Positions 50,870 through 59,008 of a DNA stretch of 64,000 nucleotides are shown here, in pieces (the first letter of the stretch is position 1; each line of letters opens with the position of its first letter). The stretch spans positions 1 through 64,000 of the IMG/VR virus record IMGVR_UViG_3300020176_000008. One strand, 5' to 3'. A program made the translations under genes and the position numbers. The notes below the pieces were generated by a model that did no database searches, was not told the origin of the DNA, and saw nothing but the letters and a program-made list of their open reading frames with translations. Origin of the DNA: a virus.

Positions 50870-51287
50870 ACTAGAAGTACTTAAGAGTGTGGTTGGAAAA
50901 CTAGACTCCTCTTTAGAAAAGATATCTGAAGTATCCAATAGTATTGGGAAACTCCTAGCAGTCCATGACGAACGCCTAAATTCTTTAGAAAAGGTCAGTG
51001 ACAAACGCGATCGTGAAATCGATGAATTACACTCACGTATCACCACGCAAACACGAGAAATCCTGGAAAAATTGGAATCCATGGAAAAGCGTATCGAAGA
51101 ACGTATGAAGCACGCTGCAGTGGTATCAACACAACAACATAATGATATCAAAAATGAAATCCAAGGTGATATGAAAGAAATGGAAGATCGAATTCGTACA
51201 CTAGAAAAATGGAAATGGTATATAATGGGTGCTGGAGCAGCCATTGGTTATGCCCTATCCAATCTGATACCCTTAATAAAACCTTAA
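50853..51287 (+). CDS. Coiled-coil protein with C-terminal membrane anchor
   Basis: A 144-residue protein overlapping the lipoprotein gene by 17 bases. Residues 5-120 are charged heptads; WYIMGAGAAIGYALSNLIPLI (about 122-142) is a single membrane segment at the C-terminus. Together with the two spanin-like genes it forms a lysis-like cassette, and it may be a holin, antiholin or anchor (DUF7201-like). No endolysin is seen beside it. Confidence 0.5.
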   Translation: MALETELEVLKSVVGKLDSSLEKISEVSNSIGKLLAVHDERLNSLEKVSDKRDREIDELHSRITTQTREILEKLESMEKRIEERMKHAAVVSTQQHNDIKNEIQGDMKEMEDRIRTLEKWKWYIMGAGAAIGYALSNLIPLIKP

Positions 51288-51313
51288 AAGTTTATTAAAG
51301 AAATATATTTTTG

Positions 51314-51338
51314 AATGGGCTTGAAAAAGCCCATTTTC
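51314..51338 (+). terminator. Intrinsic terminator after the lysis-like cassette
   Basis: Stem AATGGGCTT / AAGCCCATT (9 bp, perfect) with GAAA tetraloop, continuing into TTTCG. Confidence 0.88.
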
Positions 51339-51393
51339 GTCACCAGTTGTCTATATATAGTAGACCACTTGAATACATTTATGGAGAAGCGCA

Positions 51394-52065
51394 GTGCAAG
51401 TACGTCTTATTTCTTATACAAAACCCTCACGTGAACTTATTGAAGAGGGATTATACGATGTTCAGGAACTAGTGGCATATTGTGCCCGTGTTTCTAACCC
51501 AGCAAATCAGTTTAACACTGAAACCTCAGAAAAATTAATCGGATATCTAATCAAACATGCTCATTGGTCACCTCTTGAGATGGCAAATGCATGTATTGAA
51601 ATTGATACGACACGTGACATTGCTCACCAGATCGTAAGACATCGCTCTTTCTCGTTTCAAGAATTCTCACAGCGTTATGCTAATGTGGGAGAACTTGGTG
51701 ATATGTTTACATTTCGTGAAGCTCGTTTACAAGATGCTAAGAATCGCCAAAATTCCGTAGAGACCGAAGACTCAGAATTGAAGCGTGAATGGATGATTCA
51801 GCAGAGAAAAGTTATTGAAGCCGCAGAGAGTGCTTATAAATGGGCAATCGATAACGGTGTTGCAAAAGAACAGGCTCGTGCAGTTCTACCAGAAGGTCTA
51901 ACGAAAACACGAGTATATATGAATGGTACTATTCGCAGCTGGATTCACTATATTCAGTTACGTGCAGCAAATGGTACACAAAAAGAACATATGGAAATTG
52001 CTAAGGCCTGTGCTAAGGTAATTGCCGATATTTTCCCGTTAACCAATACTCTTCTAGAAGAATAA
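51394..52065 (+). CDS. thyX: Flavin-dependent thymidylate synthase ThyX
   Basis: A 223-residue enzyme. RHRSFSFQEFSQRY (82-95) is the ThyX motif R-H-R-x7-S. It makes dTMP from dUMP with methylenetetrahydrofolate and FAD. The start is GTG with GGAG seven bases before. It replaces the T4 td enzyme. A small inverted repeat (GTCTA/TAGAC, 51349-51365) lies upstream. It heads a deoxynucleotide block continuing to nrdB. Confidence 0.95.
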   Translation: MQVRLISYTKPSRELIEEGLYDVQELVAYCARVSNPANQFNTETSEKLIGYLIKHAHWSPLEMANACIEIDTTRDIAHQIVRHRSFSFQEFSQRYANVGELGDMFTFREARLQDAKNRQNSVETEDSELKREWMIQQRKVIEAAESAYKWAIDNGVAKEQARAVLPEGLTKTRVYMNGTIRSWIHYIQLRAANGTQKEHMEIAKACAKVIADIFPLTNTLLEE

Positions 52066-52066
52066 T

Positions 52067-52627
52067 ATGGCACAACCTAAGTATAATAATACTGCAGACG
52101 ACTTCGTTGGCATATATGATAATGCACTAGACGAAGCGGTTATAGAGCATTATGAAAAGATGTTTGCTGAATATGAAAATAGTCAAGGTTGGTATAGACC
52201 AGAAGATAGACATATTAAAGATGATTTGTCTATCAGCCTAGATCGAAGTCAAGCTGAAGTATTCTTAAATAATTTTTGGCCTAAGTGGGATGATTATGCA
52301 AACCAGTATTCTACATTAAAAGATTTTGGTCCGCCTATTGTACATGGAGTTAAAATTCAGCGCACTAGACCGGGAGAAGGGTATCATATTTGGCATACTG
52401 AGCAAGGTTCTATCGACTCTGGTAATAGATTCGGAGTCTTTCTTTGGTATATGAATGATGTTGAACAGGGCGGAGAGACTGAATTCTTATACTTAAAAAA
52501 GAGAATTCATGCTATTCGCAATAGATTGGTTATTTGGCCGGCGGGTTATACGCACACGCATAGGGGCAATCCACCACTTAGCAATGATAAGTATATAATC
52601 ACCGGTTGGGTTGAATTTTCAAGATAA
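52067..52627 (+). CDS. 2OG-Fe(II) dioxygenase, prolyl-4-hydroxylase type (2)
   Basis: A 186-residue relative of the protein at 29534. The proximal ligand pair is H110 and E112 (IWHTEQ), so H-x-E instead of H-x-D; the distal His is H165 (THTHRG) and K175 is the oxoglutarate-binding position. FLWYMNDVEQGGETEF is conserved. It lies between thyX and nrdA, one base after the thyX stop. Substrate unknown; the context suggests nucleotides or DNA but does not prove it. Confidence 0.83.
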   Translation: MAQPKYNNTADDFVGIYDNALDEAVIEHYEKMFAEYENSQGWYRPEDRHIKDDLSISLDRSQAEVFLNNFWPKWDDYANQYSTLKDFGPPIVHGVKIQRTRPGEGYHIWHTEQGSIDSGNRFGVFLWYMNDVEQGGETEFLYLKKRIHAIRNRLVIWPAGYTHTHRGNPPLSNDKYIITGWVEFSR

Positions 52628-52641
52628 TAATGGAGAAAAGC

Positions 52642-54441
52642 ATGACGAATATTGTTCATGGAATTAAAGTAGATTACAGTAGAGATAGTCTGTTCGATAG
52701 TTTGGGTATTACTCGCCTTAAAGAGTCATATATGAAAGAGGACGAAACTTCTCCTCAGGAAAGGTTTGCCTATGTTAGTTCGAAGTTTGGTAGCAATCCT
52801 GAGCATGCTCAGCGGTTGTATGATTATGCTAGCAAGCATTGGCTTAGCTATTCTACTCCTATTCTATCTTTCGGCCGTAGTAAGCGTGGCTTACCTATCT
52901 CATGTTTTCTCAATTACATCGAAGATACCGCCGAGGGCTTAGTAGAAAACTTGTCGGAAACGAACTGGCTTAGTATGCTAGGAGGCGGTGTTGGTGTAGG
53001 ATTTGGCATTCGTTCTGCTGATGATAAATCCACTGGAGTCATGCCACACCTTAAGATGTATGATGCATCATCTTTGGCATATCGTCAAGGCCGCACTCGT
53101 CGTGGATCTTACGCTGCATATCTAGATATCGATCATCCAGACATTATCAACTTCTTGGAAATGCGTAAGCCAACAGGTGATCAGAACATGCGTTGTTTGA
53201 ATATGCACCATGGTATTAATATTCCAGATCGATTCATGGAAATTATTGAACGAGCCATGTTGGATGATAATGTGGATGACTCATGGGACTTAGTAGATCC
53301 AGCTTCCAATGAAGTTCGTGAAACAGTATCGGCAAAAGAACTATGGCAGCGTATCCTGGAAATGCGTATGCAGACAGGTGAACCGTATATCCACTTCATC
53401 GATGCAAGTAACCGTGCAATGCCGCAATGGTTAAAGGATCGAGGCCTACGCATTAATCAATCAAACTTGTGTTCTGAAATTATCCTACCAACCAATGAGA
53501 AACGTACAGCTGTATGTTGCCTATCTTCATTGAACTTGGAACACTATGATGATTGGAAAAAGAACAAGATGTTCCTAAAAGACGTGGCAGAAATGCTCGA
53601 TAACGTATTGCAGTACTTCATTGATAATGCCCCTAAGCAAATTAAACGTGCAAAGTACTCTGCTATGCGTGAGCGTTCTATTGGTATCGGTGCATTAGGT
53701 TGGCATGCACTATTGCAAAAACAGAATCTACCATGGGAAAACCCAATGGCGGTTGGATTGAACAAGAAAATATTTTCACATGTGAGGAAGCACTTAGATG
53801 AGGCTAATAAATTATTGGGGATGGAGAGAGGTGAAGCTCCAGATGCAGAGGGTACTGGTAATCGTTTTAGTCATCTCATGGCTATTGCTCCCAATGCTTC
53901 TTCTTCCATTATCATGGGCAATACTAGCCCTTCTATTGAACCTTATCGCGCCAATGCTTATCGCCAAGACACTCTATCGGGTTCTTCGCTAAATAAGAAT
54001 CGCCATCTAGATAAGATCATTCAAAAGGAAGCAGAAAATCATCCAGATGCTTGGGCTCAAGAACAGTGGTCTTCTATCATTGCTCATGATGGTTCAGTTC
54101 AGCATTTAGCATGGATGAACGATTGGGATAAAGATGTATATAAGACTGGTATGGAAATCAATCAGCAGTGGGTTATTCAACATGCAGCAGATCGCCAAGA
54201 ATATATCGATCAAGCACAATCTTTGAATGTGTTCTTTAGACCTGACTCACATATTAAGTATATCCATGCAGTCCACTTCCAAGCTTGGAAGCAAGGTTTG
54301 AAGACTATGTACTATTGTCGTTCTGATAAAATTGCAAAAGCTGATAGAGTTTCGAAACGTATTGAGCGAGAAGTCATTAATGAACTTGACTTGTCTGCAT
54401 TAACCGGTGATGGTGATGTATGTATCGCTTGCGAAGGTTAA
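52642..54441 (+). CDS. nrdA: Ribonucleotide reductase large subunit NrdA
   Basis: A class I RNR alpha subunit of 599 residues from the ATG at 52642 (GGAG six bases before). There is no ATP cone at the N-terminus. STPILSFGRSKRGLPISCFL carries one redox Cys; NLCSEIILP and the following CCLSS carry the others; PNASSSIIMGNTSPSIEP is the conserved loop near the C-terminus. VCIACEG is the C-terminal C-x-x-C pair reduced by thioredoxin. Shorter than T4 NrdA (754), as in compact marine phage enzymes. Confidence 0.94.
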   Translation: MTNIVHGIKVDYSRDSLFDSLGITRLKESYMKEDETSPQERFAYVSSKFGSNPEHAQRLYDYASKHWLSYSTPILSFGRSKRGLPISCFLNYIEDTAEGLVENLSETNWLSMLGGGVGVGFGIRSADDKSTGVMPHLKMYDASSLAYRQGRTRRGSYAAYLDIDHPDIINFLEMRKPTGDQNMRCLNMHHGINIPDRFMEIIERAMLDDNVDDSWDLVDPASNEVRETVSAKELWQRILEMRMQTGEPYIHFIDASNRAMPQWLKDRGLRINQSNLCSEIILPTNEKRTAVCCLSSLNLEHYDDWKKNKMFLKDVAEMLDNVLQYFIDNAPKQIKRAKYSAMRERSIGIGALGWHALLQKQNLPWENPMAVGLNKKIFSHVRKHLDEANKLLGMERGEAPDAEGTGNRFSHLMAIAPNASSSIIMGNTSPSIEPYRANAYRQDTLSGSSLNKNRHLDKIIQKEAENHPDAWAQEQWSSIIAHDGSVQHLAWMNDWDKDVYKTGMEINQQWVIQHAADRQEYIDQAQSLNVFFRPDSHIKYIHAVHFQAWKQGLKTMYYCRSDKIAKADRVSKRIEREVINELDLSALTGDGDVCIACEG

Positions 54442-54596
54442 GGAAATTCTGGAGACTTTGGGCAAGAGCGATTGGTGAGAAATCAGGAAAGAACGTACAA
54501 GAAGCTGATACCATCGCTCTAATTAGAACATTAATAATATTATGCTATGTTGTAACAAATATGTTCATCATGGCTGGTGTTATCAGACATTGGTAA
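54420..54596 (+). CDS. Small basic single-span membrane protein
   Basis: A 58-residue gene overlapping the nrdA end by 22 bases. MYRLRRLRKFWRLWARAIGE is strongly basic, then an acidic turn (NVQEADT) and a membrane helix (about 33-53). Similar proteins with FWxLWAxAxGEK and an AGVIRHW end are, from memory, found in T4-like marine phages near nrd genes. No clear ribosome binding site; translational coupling to nrdA is likely. Confidence 0.65.
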   Translation: MYRLRRLRKFWRLWARAIGEKSGKNVQEADTIALIRTLIILCYVVTNMFIMAGVIRHW

Positions 54597-54600
54597 AAAT

Positions 54601-55254
54601 ATGTTAGAAACTATATGTGACACAATGATGGAAGCGTACAAGCGCAATTGGATTACTAGTAGGGATGGAAACGTCTCTATCCGCCATCACGATCGAAATC
54701 ATTTTTATATTACACCAAGCGGTGTACGTAAACAAACACTACAGCCAGATCAATTTAAAAAGATCGATATTATCGCTGGTATCAATAGTGGAGTAGGTAG
54801 TGCGTCGTTATTATATTGTTGGCAAGAAGCCGAATATACTGATATTAGCAAGAACTTAAAACCTAGTGGAGAGATTCCTCTTCATTTTGGTTTACAGAAA
54901 GAATTACCACAAGGTTTGGATGTTCGTGTAGTGATGCACTTTCATCCTACCTATTGTGTTGCAGCTATGCATGCTGGAATCGATTTATCGAATGTCTGCA
55001 AGGACTTTCCAGAGTTGAATAGATATACAAGAGTTGCAAAGAATGTACCAGATGTTCCACCTATTAGTCAAGAGTTGGCAGATAACTGTTTCGAAAACCT
55101 CGGACTTAATAGGAACGGAAATATTGAATATGATATAATTGGTATTAAAGGACACGGCGTCGTTGCCATTGATTCTTCGCCATGGCGTGCTTATGAGCAC
55201 ATAGAGAGATTAGAGCATATTTGTAAAATCGTATTAGCATCAGGAAAACTATAA
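54601..55254 (+). CDS. Class II aldolase/adducin-family protein
   Basis: A 217-residue protein from the ATG at 54601; an in-frame GTG at 54577 is an alternative start. SRDGNVSIRHHDRNHFYITPSGV is the substrate loop, SGEIPLHFGLQK and VMHFHPTYCVAAM supply zinc-binding His residues, and IGIKGHGVVAI supplies the third. It could be an epimerase or aldolase on phosphosugars. In cyanophage relatives its role is open. Confidence 0.8.
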   Translation: MLETICDTMMEAYKRNWITSRDGNVSIRHHDRNHFYITPSGVRKQTLQPDQFKKIDIIAGINSGVGSASLLYCWQEAEYTDISKNLKPSGEIPLHFGLQKELPQGLDVRVVMHFHPTYCVAAMHAGIDLSNVCKDFPELNRYTRVAKNVPDVPPISQELADNCFENLGLNRNGNIEYDIIGIKGHGVVAIDSSPWRAYEHIERLEHICKIVLASGKL

Positions 55255-55514
55255 TGAAACTATTAAAATTCGAAGCATCATGGTGTCAACCATGTAAGCA
55301 ATTGGGAGAAACTTTAAAGACGATGAACTTGCCATGGCCGGTTGAAGCAATCGATATCGATGAAGAAGAAAACCGTAATGAAGTTGTGAACCGTGGTGTT
55401 CGCAGTGTTCCTACTTTGATTCTGTTGGATAACAATAACAAAGTAATACGTCGCATTACTGGTAACGGTATGACTCGTTCACAACTACTAGAAGCTTTTG
55501 GCTTGAAAGAATAA
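55254..55514 (+). CDS. nrdC: Thioredoxin (NrdC type)
   Basis: An 86-residue thioredoxin fold with active site WCQPC (about 10-14), the cis-Pro SVPTL and a DIDEEEN loop. It is placed to reduce the NrdA C-terminal Cys pair. One-base overlap with the aldolase gene. Confidence 0.9.
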   Translation: MKLLKFEASWCQPCKQLGETLKTMNLPWPVEAIDIDEEENRNEVVNRGVRSVPTLILLDNNNKVIRRITGNGMTRSQLLEAFGLKE

Positions 55515-55515
55515 T

Positions 55516-56502
55516 ATGGTAAAATCTAAAACTAGACTCACGGACGAGCGTAATTACTTCAAACCATTTGCCTATCCTTGGGCATACGATGCGTGGTTGA
55601 AGCATGAACAAGCACATTGGTTACATACAGAAGTTCCAATGATGGAAGATTCCAAAGATTGGAAAAAGAAACTAACTGCTGAAGAGAAGTTGTTCCTTAC
55701 AAATATCTTTAGATTCTTCACGCAGGGAGATATCGATGTTGCTGGTGGTTATGTTAAAAACTATCTGCCGTACTTCCCACAGCCTGAAGTTCGTATGATG
55801 TTATCAGGTTTTGCCGCCCGTGAAGCACTACACATTGCTGCTTACTCTCACTTGATTGAAACCTTGGGAATGCCTGAGTCAACATATCAAGAATTCTTGG
55901 AATACCAAGAAATGAAAGACAAGCACGATTACGTGTTAGAGTTATCATCCAACAACGGTACGATTCAATCTACCGCTGAACATATTGCGGTATTCTCTGC
56001 CTTTACTGAAGGTATGCAATTATTCTCATCATTCATTATGTTATTGAACTTTCCTCGCCATGGTGTGATGAAGGGTATGGGTCAGATTGTCACGTGGTCT
56101 ATTGTTGATGAGACTATGCACGCAGAGTCAATGATCCAATTGTTTAAGACTTATGTTAAAGAAAATCCAGAGATTTGGAATGACCAACTCAAAGGTCGTA
56201 TTTATTCCATTGCAGAAAAGATGGTTGAACTAGAAGATAAGTTCATCGATTTATCATTCGCAAGTAGTGATATGCGAGAGTTGAGTGCACACGATGTTAA
56301 GGAATATATCCGTTATATTGCTGACCGCCGTTTGATCTCCATGGGTATGAAAGGTATCTTCAAACGTAAGAAGAATCCATTGCCATGGGTTGAAGAAATG
56401 ATTAACGCGCCAGTTCATGGCAACTTCTTTGAGAACCGTGTTACTGACTACGCAAAGGGAGCTTTGTCTGGTACATGGAATGATGTTTGGGGGAAAGCCT
56501 AA
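55516..56502 (+). CDS. nrdB: Ribonucleotide reductase small subunit NrdB
   Basis: A class I RNR beta subunit of 328 residues. Metal ligands are visible in REALHIAAYSHL (E..H...Y, with the radical Tyr in place), EGMQLF and VDETMHAE. Tyr and Glu/His spacing match class Ia enzymes, so a standard di-iron tyrosyl radical is expected. It follows thioredoxin by one base. Confidence 0.94.
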   Translation: MVKSKTRLTDERNYFKPFAYPWAYDAWLKHEQAHWLHTEVPMMEDSKDWKKKLTAEEKLFLTNIFRFFTQGDIDVAGGYVKNYLPYFPQPEVRMMLSGFAAREALHIAAYSHLIETLGMPESTYQEFLEYQEMKDKHDYVLELSSNNGTIQSTAEHIAVFSAFTEGMQLFSSFIMLLNFPRHGVMKGMGQIVTWSIVDETMHAESMIQLFKTYVKENPEIWNDQLKGRIYSIAEKMVELEDKFIDLSFASSDMRELSAHDVKEYIRYIADRRLISMGMKGIFKRKKNPLPWVEEMINAPVHGNFFENRVTDYAKGALSGTWNDVWGKA

Positions 56503-56666
56503 TGATACGACATTTTGATTGTGATTCATGTGGAGCCCACGGCAAAATCACTTTTAAAGAGCAAAGCGGTATTGCAACCAGTGAGGTTGCGTACTGCCCG
56601 TTTTGTGGTGGAGACATTTATGAAGATGAACGTTATGACCAAGATGAGTCGGACTCAGAGGATTAA
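56502..56666 (+). CDS. Small zinc-ribbon protein
   Basis: A 54-residue gene whose ATG shares one base with the nrdB stop. It has C-D-S-C (7-10) and C-P-F-C (32-35), a two-knuckle zinc ribbon, and a very acidic tail (YEDERYDQDESDSED). Such proteins often sit behind nrdB in marine T4-like phages, to my knowledge. A role in transcription or in nucleic-acid binding is plausible. Confidence 0.7.
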   Translation: MIRHFDCDSCGAHGKITFKEQSGIATSEVAYCPFCGGDIYEDERYDQDESDSED

Positions 56667-56751
56667 GTTGATCATACATCGCCTCAATACTATTAGGGGG
56701 TTGATGAAACTCTTTGAATAAATACTATATCTAAACAAAAATGGGTATAGT

Positions 56752-57150
56752 ATGTGGTTATATAAAGATGTAGAATTTGATGAAGGCTTGATTGAAAAAA
56801 ATATCGGATTCGTTTATCTTATAGTCAATAAGACAACCAATCGGCGTTACATTGGAAAGAAGCTTTTTTGGTTTAGCAAGACTCGTCAAGTTAAAGGAAA
56901 AAAGAAGAAAGAAAAGGTACCGTCTGATTGGAAGACCTATTGGTCATCTTCGGATGATGTCAAGAAAGATGTTGCAGAACTTGGGGAAAATAATTTTACA
57001 CGTGAAATATTGCATCTTTGTATCAATAAAGGTACGATGACTTACCTAGAAGCTAAACTTCAATTTCATTATGAAGTATTAGAAAAACCAGCTGAATGGT
57101 ATAACGGCCAAATTCAGTGCAGAATTCATAGGACTCACGTAAAGTTATGA
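56752..57150 (+). CDS. GIY-YIG nuclease-like protein
   Basis: A 132-residue protein. GFVYLIVNKTTNRRYIGKK is the GIY-YIG core (here F-V-Y ... Y-I-G), then a Lys-rich loop (KGKKKKEKVPSDWKTYW) and EAKLQFHYEVLE with the catalytic Glu position. Could be a free-standing homing or repair nuclease. A late-like AATAAATA (56717) lies 35 bases upstream. Confidence 0.75.
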   Translation: MWLYKDVEFDEGLIEKNIGFVYLIVNKTTNRRYIGKKLFWFSKTRQVKGKKKKEKVPSDWKTYWSSSDDVKKDVAELGENNFTREILHLCINKGTMTYLEAKLQFHYEVLEKPAEWYNGQIQCRIHRTHVKL

Positions 57151-58073
57151 CAACTCTACTTTTCTTGTCGGCTGTATCGTTATCAACGATTGCTGCATAT
57201 TACGCCATCATGGGGTTGATGGCAATCTTTTCTGGTGCTGCAATGTCCATAGCAATTATGGGCGGCGCATTGGAATTATCGAAGCTTGTTGTCGCTTCTT
57301 GGTTATACAGAAACTGGAAAGAGACTTCAATTTTATTAAAAACTTATTTTGTCACAGCCATTATCGTATTGATGTGTTTGACCAGTATGGGAATCTTTGG
57401 ATATCTTTCAAAGGCTCATAGTGATCAGGGAATGATTACTGGTGATGTTCTGTCTAAGATAGAACTGATTGACGGAAAAATTAAGTATCAAAGGGAGATT
57501 ATTAATGACGCTCGTGCAACGCTTGATCAACTGGATCAACAAATTGAAAAATACACCGAGCTCGGTGCCGTTACAAAAGGAGTTAAAGCAAGAGACTCCC
57601 AAAGAGATGAACGAGCCGCAGCCTACAAAACCATCGAGGAAGCGCAAGCCAAAGTCAGTGAGTACACCAACCAGCGAATCCCCCTTGCCCAAGAAGCGCG
57701 CAAGGTCGAAGCGGAAATCGGACCAATCAGGTACATCGCAGCCTTAATTTACGGCGAACAGACTGATCCTAGCTTCTTAGAAAAGGCTGTACGTATTGTC
57801 ACACTGATGATCGTAGGAGTATTTGATCCATTAGCTGTACTGATGTTCATAGGATACAATCAGACGGTAATGCGGTCTAAAGAAAAAGAACAGTCTATTC
57901 CTGAAGTAGTTCAAACTACAACGGAACCGGAACCAGAGTCTATAGAACCAACTCTAGAGACTATTCTGGAACCGGTGTTAGTAGAAGAAAAAAAAACTAA
58001 AGATGCCGGCACTCGGTTAAAAATGAGTGAACGTATCCGATGTGGTGAAAACTTCAAAATCGAAAAATTATAA
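57147..58073 (+). CDS. Multi-span membrane protein with coiled coil
   Basis: A 308-residue protein coupled to the GIY-YIG gene (ATGA). About three N-terminal membrane helices (residues 3-22, 25-52 and 68-92), then a charged helical region (about 105-190) and a further hydrophobic segment (about 211-235), and a Glu/Pro-rich tail. Similar proteins are common in T4-like marine phages. Function unknown; inner membrane. Between about 57550 and 57730 the base composition is more GC-rich than around it, and a second frame is open there (57505-57747). Confidence 0.75.
   Translation: MTTLLFLSAVSLSTIAAYYAIMGLMAIFSGAAMSIAIMGGALELSKLVVASWLYRNWKETSILLKTYFVTAIIVLMCLTSMGIFGYLSKAHSDQGMITGDVLSKIELIDGKIKYQREIINDARATLDQLDQQIEKYTELGAVTKGVKARDSQRDERAAAYKTIEEAQAKVSEYTNQRIPLAQEARKVEAEIGPIRYIAALIYGEQTDPSFLEKAVRIVTLMIVGVFDPLAVLMFIGYNQTVMRSKEKEQSIPEVVQTTTEPEPESIEPTLETILEPVLVEEKKTKDAGTRLKMSERIRCGENFKIEKL
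57505..57747 (+). CDS. Candidate nested gene in +1 frame, basic Pro/Ser-rich protein
   Basis: An 80-residue frame fully inside the membrane-protein gene. AAGGGAG at 57491-57497 stands seven bases before its ATG, a better ribosome binding site than most genes here have. The product starts MTLVQRLINWINKLKNTPSS (amphipathic helix) and ends in a Lys/Arg/Pro/Ser tail with PKKRARSKRK. The host frame's unusual GC-rich codons coincide with this overlap, as expected of dual coding. Function unknown; nucleic-acid or membrane binding would fit. Confidence 0.55.
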   Translation: MTLVQRLINWINKLKNTPSSVPLQKELKQETPKEMNEPQPTKPSRKRKPKSVSTPTSESPLPKKRARSKRKSDQSGTSQP

Positions 58074-58120
58074 TTCTTTACTATGATACAATGATATCAT
58101 GTTTGTTAATGAGGTGTGAT

Positions 58121-58348
58121 ATGGAAGGAGTACGACAAGTGCCTGCACTGTTTAAAGCAAAAGTAGCTACTACCGATGAAGCTACTATATCGGTCCAGAT
58201 TGGATATCGATTTGGATATATTGTATACTCGGATTTGGGATCCCTCAATCAACGTACATGTAGAATCTATCCCACTGAAGCTGTCGCAAAAGCTTCAAAT
58301 GGAGATCAGAAGATTGTTAAAGTGAAAGTTGAGGTTATTAATGATTGA
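58121..58348 (+). CDS. Small unknown protein
   Basis: A 75-residue protein; the ATG at 58121 follows GAGG by six bases and is preferred to the in-frame ATG at 58091. Alternating hydrophobic strands (ATISVQIGYRFGYIVYSDLG) suggest a small beta protein. It overlaps the next gene by eight bases. Confidence 0.55.
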   Translation: MEGVRQVPALFKAKVATTDEATISVQIGYRFGYIVYSDLGSLNQRTCRIYPTEAVAKASNGDQKIVKVKVEVIND

Positions 58349-58655
58349 TATTACTGAAAACGATAATATATTTGAAAATCGTCAAGAATTCTTAAAAACC
58401 CAAGAATTCCGAGATTGGCTAAATGGATTACTAATGGAAGAAACACCTACATTAGTTACATTTACCAAAAAAGATGGTTCTACTCGTGTAATGAAATGTA
58501 CTAAAAATCTATCTAAGATTCCTGTTACTATGCATCCTTCCGGCGAAAAGGAAATTAAAGAAGGAAGTGCATTTCGTGTATTTGATTTGGAAAACAACGG
58601 TTGGCGTTCATTCAACGCCGAATCTGTAAAAACTATTGAATTTAATATTGGATAA
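58341..58655 (+). CDS. WYL_2/SH3-like small protein
   Basis: A 104-residue protein; ATG at 58341 with GAGG upstream. LVTFTKKDGSTRVMKCTKNL and VFDLENNGWRSFNAESVKTI are the signature of the phage WYL_2 (DUF2693) SH3-like fold. Probably binds a nucleotide or nucleic acid; no direct evidence. Confidence 0.65.
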   Translation: MIDITENDNIFENRQEFLKTQEFRDWLNGLLMEETPTLVTFTKKDGSTRVMKCTKNLSKIPVTMHPSGEKEIKEGSAFRVFDLENNGWRSFNAESVKTIEFNIG

Positions 58656-58658
58656 TAT

Positions 58659-58919
58659 ATGATTAGCTCACCCGCAGACCGCAAAAAAATTAAAGATGCC
58701 ATGGAAGAAATCTCCAACTCGATGACTCGTGTTGATGCAGAAAAAGACTTCCAAAAAGAAGCAATTGCTGAATTAAATGATCAGTTTAAAATCTCTAAGA
58801 AAATCCTTTCTAAGATGGCACGTACATACCACAAACAGAATTTCCAGAATGAGCAACAGTCTCATGAGGAATTTGAGACCCTCTATACTGAGGTGGTGGA
58901 ACTTAAATCCGGGGAATAA
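58659..58919 (+). CDS. dsbA: DsbA-like double-stranded DNA-binding protein
   Basis: An 86-residue helical protein. The layout, with AIAELNDQFKISKKILSKMARTYHKQNF and a final FETLYTEVVEL, parallels T4 DsbA (89 residues; LGVDGKMFNRLLALYHKDN, then EVVELYDTVF). In T4 it binds DNA near late promoters and modulates late transcription. Helical length and the Y-H-K motif agree; sequence identity is modest. Confidence 0.6.
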   Translation: MISSPADRKKIKDAMEEISNSMTRVDAEKDFQKEAIAELNDQFKISKKILSKMARTYHKQNFQNEQQSHEEFETLYTEVVELKSGE

Positions 58920-58920
58920 A

Positions 58921-58968
58921 GTAATACTTTAGTACTATATGTACGAATATTCCCGATTAGTGTATAAT
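58921..58968 (+). promoter_or_regulatory. ATGTAC-box promoter, member 6
   Basis: TAATACTTTAGTACT box, ATGTAC at 58939-58944, 18-base spacer, TATAAT at 58963-58968. The transcript would start within or just before a perfect hairpin, ATAGGTAC / GTACCTAT (58967-58990), upstream of a GGAG site. Confidence 0.8.
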
Positions 58969-59008
58969 AGGTACCATACTGAGTACCTATTTTCATTTGG
59001 AGAACCAT

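Noticed and set aside
53798-53992. Hydrophobic 64-residue frame inside nrdA
   Set aside because: It is an out-of-frame reading of a well-conserved enzyme gene, has no ribosome binding site, and the host frame shows normal codon use.
56717-56724. AATAAATA before the GIY-YIG gene as a late promoter
   Set aside because: One mismatch to consensus and in an AT-rich gap; similar matches at 9497 and 47308 overlap stop codons, so the class is not distinguishable from chance here.
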